From contig NZ_CP114882.2 of the NCBI RefSeq assembly GCF_027474525.2, forward strand, positions 2,666,001-2,730,000: a DNA stretch of 64,000 nucleotides, in the 5' to 3' direction. This DNA is from Flavobacterium lacustre (GTDB taxonomy: Bacteria > Bacteroidota > Bacteroidia > Flavobacteriales > Flavobacteriaceae). Of this stretch, positions 52,765-62,285 are shown piece by piece (within the stretch, counting starts at the first letter, position 1; each line of letters opens with the position of its first letter). The translations under genes were made by a program, and so were the position numbers. Below the pieces are notes generated by a model that saw nothing but the letters and a program-made list of their open reading frames with translations, had not been told where the DNA came from and searched no databases.

Positions 52765-55296
52765 ATGCGAAAAATTGCTATACAATTATTCTTTATTTTT
52801 CTTTTTACCATTCCGATATTGCATGCACAGCAGCCGTTAAAACCCAATTCAGTTGAAATTTATAATCAAATTCAGAAACTTAATTTTCTGGGTTCCGTTC
52901 TTTATATAGCCGCACATCCTGATGATGAAAATACACGCTTAATTTCTTATTTATCGAATGAAACCAAAGCACGAACCGGCTATTTATCACTTACACGCGG
53001 TGATGGCGGACAAAATTTGATTGGGTCACAATTGCGAGAATTATTGGGAGTAATCCGAACTCAAGAACTCATTGAAGCCCGAAAAATTGATGGTGGAGAA
53101 CAACTTTTTTCCCGTGCCAATGATTTTGGCTTTTCTAAAAACCCGGGAGAAACATTAGAAATCTGGGAAAAGGAAAAAGTGCTTTCGGATGTAGTTTGGG
53201 CCATTCGAAAATTCCAGCCTGATGTAATTATCAATCGTTTTGACCATCGCTCAGCGGGAACAACTCACGGACATCATACAGCTTCTGCAATGTTAAGCGT
53301 AGAAAGTTTTAATTTAACCAATAATCCAACCATTTTTCCGGAACAATTAAATTTGGTACAGCCATGGCAGGCAAAACGCCAATTTTTCAATACTTCGTGG
53401 TGGTTTTATGGAAGTCAGGAAAAATTTAATAAAGCGGATAAAACGAATTTAATGGCGATACAAACTGGTGTTTATTTTCCTTCTATTGGAAAATCAAATC
53501 AGGAAATAGCTGCTTTAAGCCGTAGCCGACATCAATCACAAGGTTTTGGAAGCACAGGAAGCCGAGGGGAAGAAATGGAATATTTAGAATTTATAAATGG
53601 TGAACCAGTACAGAATAAATCCTCTCTTTTTGAAGGAATTGATACGAGTTGGAATCGCGTAAAAGGCGGAAAACCAATTGGCGAATTGCTGACTAAAATT
53701 GCTTCCCAATTTGACTTTAATAATCCATCAGCGAGTATTCCCGCTTTGGCGAAAGCCAATAATATGATGCAATCTTTAGACGAAAATAATTGGGCAACGT
53801 TAAAATCCGAAGAGATAAAAAAAATAATTATTGCTTGTTCCGGTTTATATCTTGAAGCTGTTGCCCCGAATCAGGAAGCCACTCCGGGAAGTCTTTTGAA
53901 ACTTAAAATTGAAGCTATAAATAGGAGTCCGATTCCAATACAATTAATACAAGTAACTACTTTACCAAATCAAAAAAATACGCTTCAAAATCTGGTTTTG
54001 AAAAATAATATTTTACAAAATTTTAATCTTGATTTACAATTGCCAAGCACGGTAAATTACACACAACCGTATTGGCTACAAGATAAAGGAACCGAAGGAA
54101 TGTATACGGTAAAGGAACAGAAAAATATAGGAATCCCGGATGTAATCAGGGAAGTTAAAGTAATTTTCAATGTTTTAATCAACGATATAGAAATGGCTGT
54201 TGAAAAAAATGTCGTCTATAAATATAATGATGATGTAAAAGGCGAAATCTATAATTATCTGGATATTGTTCCGGAAGTTACCACAGCTATTTTAGACAAA
54301 GTATTGCTTTTTAAAGATACCAAAAGTAAAACGGTAGGCGTGAAAATTAAATCCGGAAAAGACAATATAAAAGGAAATTTACAATTAGAATTACCCGATA
54401 ATTGGATTGTTACTCCCAAATCAATTCCTTTTACTTTAGAAAAAAACGGAACAGAACAAATCGTTTATTTTGAAGTTACCGCTCCAGAAAAATCCGATGA
54501 GGCTGTTGCCAAAAGCGTTGCTATCATTGATAATAGACGATATGACAAAGAACAAATCATCATTGAATACAATCACATCACCAAACAACAAGTGTTGAAA
54601 TATGCAGAAGCCAAATGCATTAAATTAGATTTAAAAACAAGCGATGAACGAATTGGATACATTATGGGTGCCGGTGATGAAGTTCCTAAAAGTTTAATGC
54701 AAATGGGATATAAAGTGACATTGCTGAAACCCGAAGACATCATTGCTGAAAAATTAACTAATCTGGATGTTATAATTACTGGAGTTCGTGCTTACAATAC
54801 CGTTCAGGCATTGGCAAATAAACAAAGCATTCTTTTTGATTTTGTAAAAGAAGGAAAAACAATGCTGGTACAATACAACACTGCAACTACTCTTGTAACG
54901 CCAAATATAGCTCCATATCCTCTAAAAATTTCTGGCGATCGAGTAACAGAAGAAAATGCCGAAGTTCGCTTTTTGGCACCAAATCATGCGGTATTAAATA
55001 CTCCGAATAAAATTACAGCAAAAGATTTTGAGGGCTGGAAACAAGAACAAGGATTGAATTATCCCAATGTATTTGACACTGCCTTTACTCCTATTTTATC
55101 TTCTAATGACAAAGGAGAAAAACCAAAAAACGGAGCCTTATTAGTCGCGCCATACGGAAAAGGGTATTATATTTACACCGGTTTGAGCCTTTTTAGAGAA
55201 TTACCCGAAGGAGTTTCCGGAGCTTATCGATTACTGTCTAATATTATTTCACTAAAATCTCCAGTCGTTTTACCTGCTCAACAAGTAAAACCTTAA
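52765..55296 (+). CDS. Large secreted PIG-L family deacetylase
   Basis: An 843-residue exported protein. Signal peptide (MRKIAIQLFFIFLFTIPILHAQ), then a PIG-L/LmbE zinc deacetylase domain (about 35-270) with the metal motif AAHPDDEN, RGDGGQN and the third ligand region DHRSAGTTHGHH. The remaining about 570 residues are a central beta-rich part and a C-terminal glutamine-amidotransferase-like segment (GYKVTLLKPEDI, LDVIITGVRAYN). Family enzymes remove N-acetyl groups from GlcNAc-containing molecules; the substrate is unknown. Together with the small peptide and symporter it forms an operon suited to processing and taking up a (deacetylated) solute. Confidence 0.88.
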   Translation: MRKIAIQLFFIFLFTIPILHAQQPLKPNSVEIYNQIQKLNFLGSVLYIAAHPDDENTRLISYLSNETKARTGYLSLTRGDGGQNLIGSQLRELLGVIRTQELIEARKIDGGEQLFSRANDFGFSKNPGETLEIWEKEKVLSDVVWAIRKFQPDVIINRFDHRSAGTTHGHHTASAMLSVESFNLTNNPTIFPEQLNLVQPWQAKRQFFNTSWWFYGSQEKFNKADKTNLMAIQTGVYFPSIGKSNQEIAALSRSRHQSQGFGSTGSRGEEMEYLEFINGEPVQNKSSLFEGIDTSWNRVKGGKPIGELLTKIASQFDFNNPSASIPALAKANNMMQSLDENNWATLKSEEIKKIIIACSGLYLEAVAPNQEATPGSLLKLKIEAINRSPIPIQLIQVTTLPNQKNTLQNLVLKNNILQNFNLDLQLPSTVNYTQPYWLQDKGTEGMYTVKEQKNIGIPDVIREVKVIFNVLINDIEMAVEKNVVYKYNDDVKGEIYNYLDIVPEVTTAILDKVLLFKDTKSKTVGVKIKSGKDNIKGNLQLELPDNWIVTPKSIPFTLEKNGTEQIVYFEVTAPEKSDEAVAKSVAIIDNRRYDKEQIIIEYNHITKQQVLKYAEAKCIKLDLKTSDERIGYIMGAGDEVPKSLMQMGYKVTLLKPEDIIAEKLTNLDVIITGVRAYNTVQALANKQSILFDFVKEGKTMLVQYNTATTLVTPNIAPYPLKISGDRVTEENAEVRFLAPNHAVLNTPNKITAKDFEGWKQEQGLNYPNVFDTAFTPILSSNDKGEKPKNGALLVAPYGKGYYIYTGLSLFRELPEGVSGAYRLLSNIISLKSPVVLPAQQVKP

Positions 55297-55308
55297 AACC
55301 GTAAAATT

Positions 55309-55416
55309 ATGGAAACTAAAAAAATGAAAACCTGGAAAAAAAGTTACACTTGGGTTCTTGTAGCCAATGCGATTTATATTTTGATTTTTTGTCTAATCAT
55401 GCAATTATACTCTTAA
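55309..55416 (+). CDS. 35-residue membrane peptide between PIG-L and symporter genes
   Basis: A short frame: METKKMKTWKKSYTWVLVAN, then AIYILIFCLIMQLYS. A basic N-terminus is followed by one 18-20 residue transmembrane helix. It starts 13 bases after the PIG-L stop and ends 3 bases before the symporter ATG, so it fills the whole gap between the genes in phase with operon spacing. Small accessory subunits are known beside some SSS and MctP-like symporters; this is a plausible partner. It is below usual gene-calling size limits. Confidence 0.65.
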   Translation: METKKMKTWKKSYTWVLVANAIYILIFCLIMQLYS

Positions 55417-55419
55417 CTT

Positions 55420-57147
55420 ATGCAACTGTTTGATTGGATTGTACTTATAGTCACACTATTATTCATCGTTATTTATGGTGCTTGGAAAACCAAAGGAAGT
55501 AAAAACGTAGAAGATTTTATTCTGGGTAATAATGAAACGCCTTGGTACACCGTTGGACTTTCGGTTATGGCCACACAAGCGAGTGCGATTACTTTTTTAT
55601 CAACTCCGGGGCAAGCGTATCATGACGGAATGGGGTTTGTACAATTCTATTTTGGATTGCCTATAGCCATGGTGATTATTTGTGTCACTTTTATTCCTAT
55701 TTATCACAAATACAAAGTTTTTACTGCTTATGAATATCTCGAAAAACGATTTGATTTAAAAACGCGTTCGTTAGCCGCTTTACTTTTTTTGTTCCAAAGA
55801 GGTTTAGGAACGGGACTCACGATTTATGCACCTGCGATAATATTGTCGGCAATATTAGGATGGAATCTTACCTATATGAATATTGTTATTGGACTTTTGG
55901 TCATTATTTATACCTTTTCCGGAGGTACAAAAGCCGTGAATGTTACTCAGAAACAACAAATGTTTGTGATTATGTCTGGGATGTTTATCACCTTTTTTCT
56001 CATTTTGCATTATTTACCTAATGACATGACTTTTACCAGCGCTTTGCATATTGCCGGAGCAAATGATAAAATGAATGTTGTCAATTTCTCATTTGATCCC
56101 GAAGAAAAATATACCTTTTGGAGTGGAATCACAGGTGGTTTTTTTCTTGCTTTAGCATATTTTGGAACAGACCAATCTCAGGTTGGACGCTATTTATCTG
56201 GAAAATCAGTAAAAGAAAGCCAAATGGGACTAATCATGAACGGACTTCTAAAAGTACCTATGCAGTTCTTTATTTTACTAACCGGTGTGATGGTTTTTGT
56301 CTTTTTTCAATTTAATCCGGTTCCTTTGAATTTTAATCCGAACAATAAATTAATTATTGAAAAATCAGCATTCAAAGAGGAATATCACGTTCTGGAAAAA
56401 AAATTAGAGGTCTTGTCCGAAGATAAAAAAGTAGTCAATTTATTGTACATCGATCAACTCAATCAGGATTATGACAATCCTATTCTTCGAAAAGAATTAG
56501 TGGCCTTATCTAATAAAGAAAAAGATTTACGGGATCGTGCCAAAGAAATCATATTAAAAGCAGATAGCAACAGCGAAACGAATGATAAAGATTATGTGTT
56601 TTTTCACTTTATTCTTAATTATTTGCCCAAAGGACTTATAGGGTTATTGCTGGCTGTTATTATTTCGGCAGCGATGTCATCAACGGCTTCGGGTTTGAAT
56701 GCGCTGGCATCAACAACGGCAATAGATATTTATAAACGGAATTTGAAGGAAGAAAAATCAGAGAAACATTATCTGAATGCGACTAAATTTTTCACGTTAC
56801 TTTGGGGAATCATCGCTATTCTTTTTGCGTGCATCGGAACCTTATTTGAAAACTTAATTCAATTGGTAAACATCATTGGTTCTATATTTTACGGAACCGT
56901 TTTAGGAATTTTTCTGGTTGGTTTTTATATCAATCAAGTACAATCTAAAGCCATTTTTTATAGTGCGGTTTTAAGTCAAATTACTATTTTTGTAATCTAT
57001 TATTATGCTATTTATATTTATCCGAGCGGTGAAGAAAAATTAGGCTATTTGTGGTTAAATTTCATTGGAGCAATACTCACAATTGTGATATCACTCTTAT
57101 TTCAATGGACGATTTTCAGGAAAGAACGAACATCAATTGTGGCCTAA
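55420..57147 (+). CDS. Sodium:solute symporter (SSS family)
   Basis: A 575-residue carrier with about 13 helices. DFILGNNETPWYTVGLSVMA, the ATQASAITFLSTPGQAY segment and SAAMSSTASGLNALASTTA (Na+ site) are SSS landmarks. There is an unusual hydrophilic, charged insertion of about 85 residues (about 308-395, LEKKLEVLSEDKKVVNLLY and KEKDLRDRAKEIILKAD) between two helices, possibly a coiled cytoplasmic domain. The substrate is probably a sugar, sialic-acid-like or amino-sugar compound given the PIG-L neighbour; this is inferred. Ends at a strong terminator. Confidence 0.9.
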   Translation: MQLFDWIVLIVTLLFIVIYGAWKTKGSKNVEDFILGNNETPWYTVGLSVMATQASAITFLSTPGQAYHDGMGFVQFYFGLPIAMVIICVTFIPIYHKYKVFTAYEYLEKRFDLKTRSLAALLFLFQRGLGTGLTIYAPAIILSAILGWNLTYMNIVIGLLVIIYTFSGGTKAVNVTQKQQMFVIMSGMFITFFLILHYLPNDMTFTSALHIAGANDKMNVVNFSFDPEEKYTFWSGITGGFFLALAYFGTDQSQVGRYLSGKSVKESQMGLIMNGLLKVPMQFFILLTGVMVFVFFQFNPVPLNFNPNNKLIIEKSAFKEEYHVLEKKLEVLSEDKKVVNLLYIDQLNQDYDNPILRKELVALSNKEKDLRDRAKEIILKADSNSETNDKDYVFFHFILNYLPKGLIGLLLAVIISAAMSSTASGLNALASTTAIDIYKRNLKEEKSEKHYLNATKFFTLLWGIIAILFACIGTLFENLIQLVNIIGSIFYGTVLGIFLVGFYINQVQSKAIFYSAVLSQITIFVIYYYAIYIYPSGEEKLGYLWLNFIGAILTIVISLLFQWTIFRKERTSIVA

Positions 57148-57174
57148 TTTTCTAAATTTTAATAATTTTAAAAC

Positions 57175-57214
57175 AAAAAATCCCGTTTCGAAATTCACGA
57201 AACGGGATTTTTTA
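57175..57214 (+). terminator. Bidirectional terminator between symporter and DUF2911 genes
   Basis: A 16-bp stem, AAAAAATCCCGTTTCG and its complement, with a 7-base loop, between convergent genes. Confidence 0.95.
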
Positions 57215-57234
57215 TTTGAAAAAGTAATAGAGAA

Positions 57235-58080
57235 TTAATTTTTACTCCACTCTGCTATACTTTCTTTATTCATTTTTACATAATCTTGGTTTTTAGCCTT
57301 TTCTGCGGCAGCAATTGATAATTTAGCCGTTTCTATTGCTCCTTTTTTATCTCCTTGTTTTGCTTGGATTAAAGATTTTAATCGGTTGTACCAAAAAGGT
57401 TGTTCAATGCTCATTTCTAAAGCTTTATCAACATATGCTCTCGCTTTAGCAATATCACCATTAGATTGAAACAAGTATTGTGCAGCCGAAAAATAATCTC
57501 CTGCTGATGGACCTGCTAATGCTTTTTCGATATTTGAAATGGCTGTTTTTTGAGTAGGAACTTCAAATTTCATAGCTACCGAAGAATTTTCCCAAGCCAT
57601 TTCTAAATAAGCGAAATTAGTATCTAAATTGTTTATTCCAATCGTGAAAGATTCCACTGCTTTTGATAATGCTTCTTCTTTTACAGTAGTTCTCAACGCC
57701 ACATTAGCTTCGGTAAAATCTTCTGGTGTCCCCCAATTGTTTGTTGTGTTATAAAAAATAATTTCCCAGCTCCCAATTTTTGGAATAGTATACAAGGCGT
57801 ATTTTCCTTTTTTCAATGTTTTACCATCTATTATAACATCATCACTAAATGAAATAGTGGTGTTTTCATTGGCACCAGTTCTCCATAATTTTCCAAAAGG
57901 AACTAAATTCCCAAAAACAGCTCTACCTCTTGCAGCTGGTCTGGAATAAACAACCTCTATATCTGTCAATCCAACGGTTTGAAAAATAGTCGCTTTTGGA
58001 CTTGATTGAGGCGTTTTTACTTGTGCTTCGATAGTAAAATTAGCAATGATAATGGCTAATGCAATAATTATTTTTTTCAT
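57235..58080 (-). CDS. DUF2911 domain protein with TPR-like C-terminus
   Basis: A 281-residue exported protein. The signal peptide is followed by the DUF2911 domain (about 20-165) with VVYSRPAARGRAVFG, LVPFGKLWRTGANENTTI and KKGKYALYTIP. The C-terminal about 100 residues form helical TPR-like repeats (DIAKARAYVDKALEM, KKGAIETAKLSIAAAE). The family is widespread in Bacteroidota and has no assigned activity. Monocistronic by layout; 54 bases separate it from the HAD gene upstream. Confidence 0.88.
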   Translation of the reverse strand: MKKIIIALAIIIANFTIEAQVKTPQSSPKATIFQTVGLTDIEVVYSRPAARGRAVFGNLVPFGKLWRTGANENTTISFSDDVIIDGKTLKKGKYALYTIPKIGSWEIIFYNTTNNWGTPEDFTEANVALRTTVKEEALSKAVESFTIGINNLDTNFAYLEMAWENSSVAMKFEVPTQKTAISNIEKALAGPSAGDYFSAAQYLFQSNGDIAKARAYVDKALEMSIEQPFWYNRLKSLIQAKQGDKKGAIETAKLSIAAAEKAKNQDYVKMNKESIAEWSKN

Positions 58081-58133
58081 AAAAAAGGGATTAAGTTATG
58101 TATCAAATTTACAAATTCAGTTAGTTCTTATTG

Positions 58134-58808
58134 TTAATTATTCCTTAATTTAGAATCAATACAATTTACTTTTTCAAAATTCAACTCTTCAAAGTGGTTT
58201 ATCACAAGATCTGCAGTCGATAAATCCTGATCTTTTGAATGCTCACTATTGTAACCAATACAAAATATATTTGCTGCATTTGCTGCTCTTACTCCATTGG
58301 TACTGTCTTCAATTACGATACAATTTTCTTTTGGAGCAATTGATAAACTTGCCGCATGTTCAAAAATTGCGGGATTGGGTTTTGACTTCGGGAAATCCTC
58401 ACCACTTACAATATGAGTAAAATACTGATGCAAATCAAATCGAGTAAAAACACGATCAATTGTCACTTTTGAAGCAGATGACGCCACAATTAATTGCATT
58501 CCGTTTTGGTGTAAATCTTGAATTAAAGTTTTCACTCCTTCTAATAAATCCAAATCTTCTTTACTGTCGAAAGCATCATTAAAAATAGTTCTTTTTCGTA
58601 GAATCAAATCTTCTCCATCTTGGTCTATATCAAAATGTTCTTTTAGTTTTTGAAAGGTATTTCGAGTCGAATATCCTGTAAATGAAGTGTACATTGCTTC
58701 AGTAACTGTAATATTTAGTTCTCCAAATTGTTTGAAATAAGCATAACGGTGTACGAGTTCTGTATCGACAATTACACCATCCATGTCAAAAATTACGGTT
58801 TGTATCAT
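58134..58808 (-). CDS. HAD hydrolase, beta-phosphoglucomutase-like
   Basis: A 224-residue HAD-superfamily enzyme with a helical cap (C1). Motif I FDMDGVIVDTE, motif II VASSASK, motif III Lys in FPKSKPNPAIF and motif IV IEDSTNGVRAA. The Asp-x-Asp-Gly-Val motif and SxNG are shared by beta-phosphoglucomutase and related sugar phosphatases, so the substrate is a small sugar phosphate that cannot be named. It starts 39 bases after tcdA on the same strand. Confidence 0.9.
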   Translation of the reverse strand: MIQTVIFDMDGVIVDTELVHRYAYFKQFGELNITVTEAMYTSFTGYSTRNTFQKLKEHFDIDQDGEDLILRKRTIFNDAFDSKEDLDLLEGVKTLIQDLHQNGMQLIVASSASKVTIDRVFTRFDLHQYFTHIVSGEDFPKSKPNPAIFEHAASLSIAPKENCIVIEDSTNGVRAANAANIFCIGYNSEHSKDQDLSTADLVINHFEELNFEKVNCIDSKLRNN

Positions 58809-58847
58809 TTTATTTTAGTTGTTTAAAATTTGCTTAATGAATTTCGG

Positions 58848-59564
58848 TTACTCTTTTTTTAGCAAATACCGAATCACTGTTTCAGCAACATATAAACCGA
58901 ATAATCCCGGCATATAGCTATTGGTTCCGTAGAATGATTTTTTAAAATTAGAACCATCTGTCATTTTGAGACTACTTTCGTCTTGAATTTCGGAGGAAAA
59001 AACGACTTTCAATTTATCAATTTTTACTTCTTTTAATCGTCTTCGAATTGTTTTTGCAAAGAAACAATTAATGGTATTTGAAATATCTGTCACTTTTACT
59101 TTTGAAGCTTCCATTTTACCACCAGCGCCCATACTGCTTATGATTTTTACTCTTTTTCGTTTGGCTGCAATAATCAAATTCAGTTTTGGAGTCACACTGT
59201 CAATGCAATCCAAAACATAATCAAACTCTTCAGAAACGATCTCAAAAGCACGCTCCGGCGAAAGAAATTCCTGCACGCGGGTTAATTTCAATTTCGGATT
59301 AATATCCATTAATCGGTCCCCAACAACCGTAACTTTGGGTTGTCCCACTGTAGAATGTAATGCTGGTAATTGTCTGTTGATATTTGTAATATCAACTACA
59401 TCGCCGTCAACAATCGTCATCGATCCCACTCCGGCTCTTGCCAAAAATTCAGCGGCAAACGAACCTACGCCACCCAATCCTACAACCAATACGTTTGCAT
59501 TTTGCAATTTGTTTAATCCTTCTGCTTTAAATAAAAGCTCGGCTCTTTCCGTCCACTCTGCCAT
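58848..59564 (-). CDS. tcdA: tRNA threonylcarbamoyladenosine dehydratase (TcdA/CsdL-like)
   Basis: ThiF/E1-like ATP-using enzyme that cyclises t6A37 in tRNA to the hydantoin form. The 238 residues have the ATP-binding VVGLGGVGSFAAEFLARAG (about 26-44), DGDVVDITNINRQ (the E1-like Asp/Arg region), DCIDSVTPKL and the conserved SSMGAGGKM. The length and the C-terminal GLFGLYVAETVIRYLL are typical of TcdA rather than ThiF/MoeB. It follows the TatD gene by 34 bases. Confidence 0.93.
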   Translation of the reverse strand: MAEWTERAELLFKAEGLNKLQNANVLVVGLGGVGSFAAEFLARAGVGSMTIVDGDVVDITNINRQLPALHSTVGQPKVTVVGDRLMDINPKLKLTRVQEFLSPERAFEIVSEEFDYVLDCIDSVTPKLNLIIAAKRKRVKIISSMGAGGKMEASKVKVTDISNTINCFFAKTIRRRLKEVKIDKLKVVFSSEIQDESSLKMTDGSNFKKSFYGTNSYMPGLFGLYVAETVIRYLLKKE

Positions 59565-59598
59565 AATAAAAGTTTATTCGTTAATTTGGTTAACTGTA

Positions 59599-60246
59599 TT
59601 ATTTGTTAAAAATAGTATTAAAATTACTATTCACTATTTCCTGAATTTCTTCCACAGAAATTCCTTTATATTTTGCTGCCAAAGCATAAACTTCATGAAT
59701 TCCTTCTTTAACAGTGTCTGTTTCCAAGAAAAATCGATCATTTGGCATATTTTTAAAAACAGATTCTAATTCCGGTTTTTGCAATAAATACTTTCCAAAT
59801 GAAATATAAAATCCGTTATCCAATAATTGTTTGGCAACTTGTTCATTCTTTGAAAATCCATGAATTAACAGAGGAACCGAAAGGTTTAATTTTTTCTTGA
59901 TGGCAATCAGTTCCTGAAAAGCCGCAACACAATGTATAACAACAGGTTTCTGATATTTTTCGGCCAAAAGTAATTGCTTTTCAAAAACATTTTGTTGCAA
60001 ATCCAATGGAATTTCAATGCGTTTGTCTAATCCGCATTCACCTACAGCGAGACAATTGGGCTCTTGTAATTTACTTTCTATAATTGCTAAATCACTATTC
60101 AGCCGTTCTGTAACCATAAACCATGGATGAATTCCGATGGAATAAAAGGCAATTGAAGCATCAAATTCCTGAGGATATTGATTGACTAATTCTACTATGT
60201 CGGGCTGATTCGTGAAAATGTGTGTATGTAAATTGAAGTACTTCAT
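59599..60246 (-). CDS. TatD family hydrolase
   Basis: A 215-residue metal-dependent hydrolase of the TatD/YcfH group. Metal ligands: NLHTHIF (residues 4-10), GECGLDK (Glu about 69), VIHCVAAF (His about 111), LIHGFSKN (about 134) and LETDTV (Asp about 174). TatD enzymes act as 3'-5' exonucleases or related nucleases; a shorter length than E. coli TatD (260) is usual in Flavobacteriia. It overlaps the DUF1684 stop by one base, so the genes are coupled. Confidence 0.9.
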   Translation of the reverse strand: MKYFNLHTHIFTNQPDIVELVNQYPQEFDASIAFYSIGIHPWFMVTERLNSDLAIIESKLQEPNCLAVGECGLDKRIEIPLDLQQNVFEKQLLLAEKYQKPVVIHCVAAFQELIAIKKKLNLSVPLLIHGFSKNEQVAKQLLDNGFYISFGKYLLQKPELESVFKNMPNDRFFLETDTVKEGIHEVYALAAKYKGISVEEIQEIVNSNFNTIFNK

Positions 60247-60845
60247 TAGTCGTGAAACTTTTTGACTCCTGCTTTTATTTCAATATTCAAATCATTTTCT
60301 AAAGGTACTTTCGGACAGGAATATTTATGATTATAAGCACAATACGGGTTGTAAGAAGTATTAAAATCTATGATAATTGTATTTCCTTCCGGAACTTTCA
60401 TGTCAATATATTTACCGCCAATATAACTTTCATTTCCTGAAGTCAAATCCGAAAAAGGCAAAAATAAATAGTCTTTGTATTCCGCTTTTTTAGATAATTC
60501 GATGTTTCTGTAAATATTGAGTTTAAAATCTGAACCATCAATCGTGAAATATGCTTCACCATATTTTACATACAAAGGTTTTCTGTCCGTTGACGTTTTC
60601 ATTTCAAAAGGTTTTTCCTTTTTGGTTCGGACAAAACGGGCTGTAACCTTGAATTTTTCATTTATCGGATAAAAATCTAAGGTTTTGAATGTTGCCAAAT
60701 CGTCAGCCATCAACGGACTGGTTCTAGCATCTGCATATTCTGCATTCAATTCTTTTTGAAATTTTTCGACAGCATCCGTAAATTTATTTTGACCAAAACC
60801 AAAATTCAGTTGTACCAATAAAACCAAAGTAAGTAACACTCTCAT
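60246..60845 (-). CDS. DUF1684 domain protein
   Basis: A 199-residue exported protein: signal peptide (MRVLLTLVLLVQLNFGFGQ), then a compact beta-rich DUF1684 domain with PLMADDLATFKTLDFYPINE, YLFLPFSDLTSGNESYIGG and the conserved IDFNTSYNPYCAYNHKYSCP (cysteine-containing, shortened to 20). The final motif binds nothing known. It is first in a four-gene leftward operon (DUF1684, TatD, TcdA, HAD) that has a good promoter upstream. Confidence 0.88.
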   Translation of the reverse strand: MRVLLTLVLLVQLNFGFGQNKFTDAVEKFQKELNAEYADARTSPLMADDLATFKTLDFYPINEKFKVTARFVRTKKEKPFEMKTSTDRKPLYVKYGEAYFTIDGSDFKLNIYRNIELSKKAEYKDYLFLPFSDLTSGNESYIGGKYIDMKVPEGNTIIIDFNTSYNPYCAYNHKYSCPKVPLENDLNIEIKAGVKKFHD

Positions 60846-60861
60846 CTTTTAAATTTTAATG

Positions 60862-60892
60862 CAAAAATAGTTTAAAGTTAGAATGCCACAAA
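60862..60892 (-). promoter_or_regulatory. Promoter of the DUF1684-TatD operon
   Basis: On the minus strand TTTG (60892-60889) is followed after 19 bases by TATTTTTG (60869-60862), a complete flavobacterial promoter match 17 bases before the ATG. On the plus strand TACCTTTG at 60915-60922 suits the divergent MFS gene. Confidence 0.65.
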
Positions 60893-60942
60893 GGCGCAAA
60901 GCCACAAACTTGCTTACCTTTGTCAAAATTGAAATTTAATTC

Positions 60943-62160
60943 ATGTTTAAAACCGCCTTTCAACGCTACATCAACAACTTCAAAGGATTTACGCGCGAAG
61001 TTTGGATTCTGGCACTCATCACTTTTATCAATAGAGCCGGCACGATGGTTTTGCCTTTTTTATCCAAATATTTAAAAGAAAATTTAGATTTTACCTACAG
61101 TCAAGTTGGTTGGATAATGGTTTCTTTTGGAATTGGTTCCATGTTAGGCTCTTGGTTGGGAGGTAAATTATCGGATAAGATTGGATTTTATAAAATAATG
61201 ATTTTCAGTCTTTTTACCAGTGGGATTTTATTTTTCGTTTTGCAATATGTAACCACATTTTGGGGATTGTGTTTCGGAATGTTTGTCATAATGGCCATCG
61301 CTGATATGTTCCGACCTGCAATGTTTGTCTCTTTAAACACTTACGCCAAACCCGAAAATCGCACCAGAGCTCTAACATTAGTGCGTTTAGCGGTAAATTT
61401 AGGATTGACTGCCGGACCTGCTTTGGGAGGAATTATCATCATGAGTATTGGCTATAATGGATTATTTTGGGTTGATGGAGCAACGTGTATCCTTTCGATA
61501 TTGATTTTCGCATTATTAGTTAAAGAGAAAAAAAATCCTGTAAATCCCGAAAAATTAAACCTTGAAAATACGCCTGTAACTTCCGTTTTTAAAGATAAAA
61601 TATTTTGGATTTTCCTTTTTGTCTGTTTTATCACAGCGATACTTTTCTTTCAACTTTTCACTACTTTACCTTTATATCATCATGAGCGATTTGGTTTAAC
61701 CGAATTTCAAAGTGGGCTTTTATTATCGTTAAATGGAATTCTAATTTTCTTTTTTGAAATGCCAATAGTGAGCATTTTTGAAAGAAAGAAAACGCATAAG
61801 CTCCAAATTATAACTTGGGGTTCATTGTTGATGGCGATAAGTTTCTTTATCTTATTGATTAATACTTGGGCAGGAATTCTGATAATCAGCATTTTATTTA
61901 TAACGTTTGGAGAAATGTTTATTTTCCCTTTTTCGAATTCCTTTGCTTTAAGTCGGGCGCCAAAAGGACATGAAGGACGTTATATGGCTTTGTTTACAAT
62001 GAGTTTTAGCTTGGCGCATATTGTAAGTTCAAAAACCGGTATGGATATTATTAGTCATTTTGGTTATCAATCTAATTGGTTTTTGATGGGAATCTTTGGA
62101 ATTACAGCACTGCTTTGCTGTATCTGGTTGCAAAAAATATTACATAGCGAGAACAAATAA
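60943..62160 (+). CDS. MFS transporter (drug/solute efflux type)
   Basis: A 405-residue 12-helix carrier. The loop 2-3 motif GSWLGGKLSDKIGFYK and a second VSIFERKK loop are standard, and NRAGTMVLPFLSKYL near residue 26 is a common start in Bacteroidota MdtH/YajR-like members. The substrate is unknown. A TACCTTTG box at 60915-60922 lies 21 bases upstream. A 125-base gap follows to the BlaI gene. Confidence 0.88.
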   Translation: MFKTAFQRYINNFKGFTREVWILALITFINRAGTMVLPFLSKYLKENLDFTYSQVGWIMVSFGIGSMLGSWLGGKLSDKIGFYKIMIFSLFTSGILFFVLQYVTTFWGLCFGMFVIMAIADMFRPAMFVSLNTYAKPENRTRALTLVRLAVNLGLTAGPALGGIIIMSIGYNGLFWVDGATCILSILIFALLVKEKKNPVNPEKLNLENTPVTSVFKDKIFWIFLFVCFITAILFFQLFTTLPLYHHERFGLTEFQSGLLLSLNGILIFFFEMPIVSIFERKKTHKLQIITWGSLLMAISFFILLINTWAGILIISILFITFGEMFIFPFSNSFALSRAPKGHEGRYMALFTMSFSLAHIVSSKTGMDIISHFGYQSNWFLMGIFGITALLCCIWLQKILHSENK

Positions 62161-62237
62161 TCTTTAACTTCTACCCTTTTCTTTTTTTATGTATTAAAAG
62201 CAAAACTTAAAAAATAGTTAAATAACTGCTTTTTTAG

Positions 62238-62268
62238 TTTGTAAACCATAAATATAGTTGTATGTTTG
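62238..62268 (+). promoter_or_regulatory. Promoter of the blaI-like operon
   Basis: TTTG at 62238-62241, a 19-base spacer and TATGTTTG at 62261-62268: a full match to the flavobacterial consensus, 18 bases from the ATG at 62286. BlaI-type repressors commonly autoregulate, so operator sites may overlap it; I see no clear palindrome. Confidence 0.7.
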
Positions 62269-62285
62269 ATTCAAATTAGAAAATC

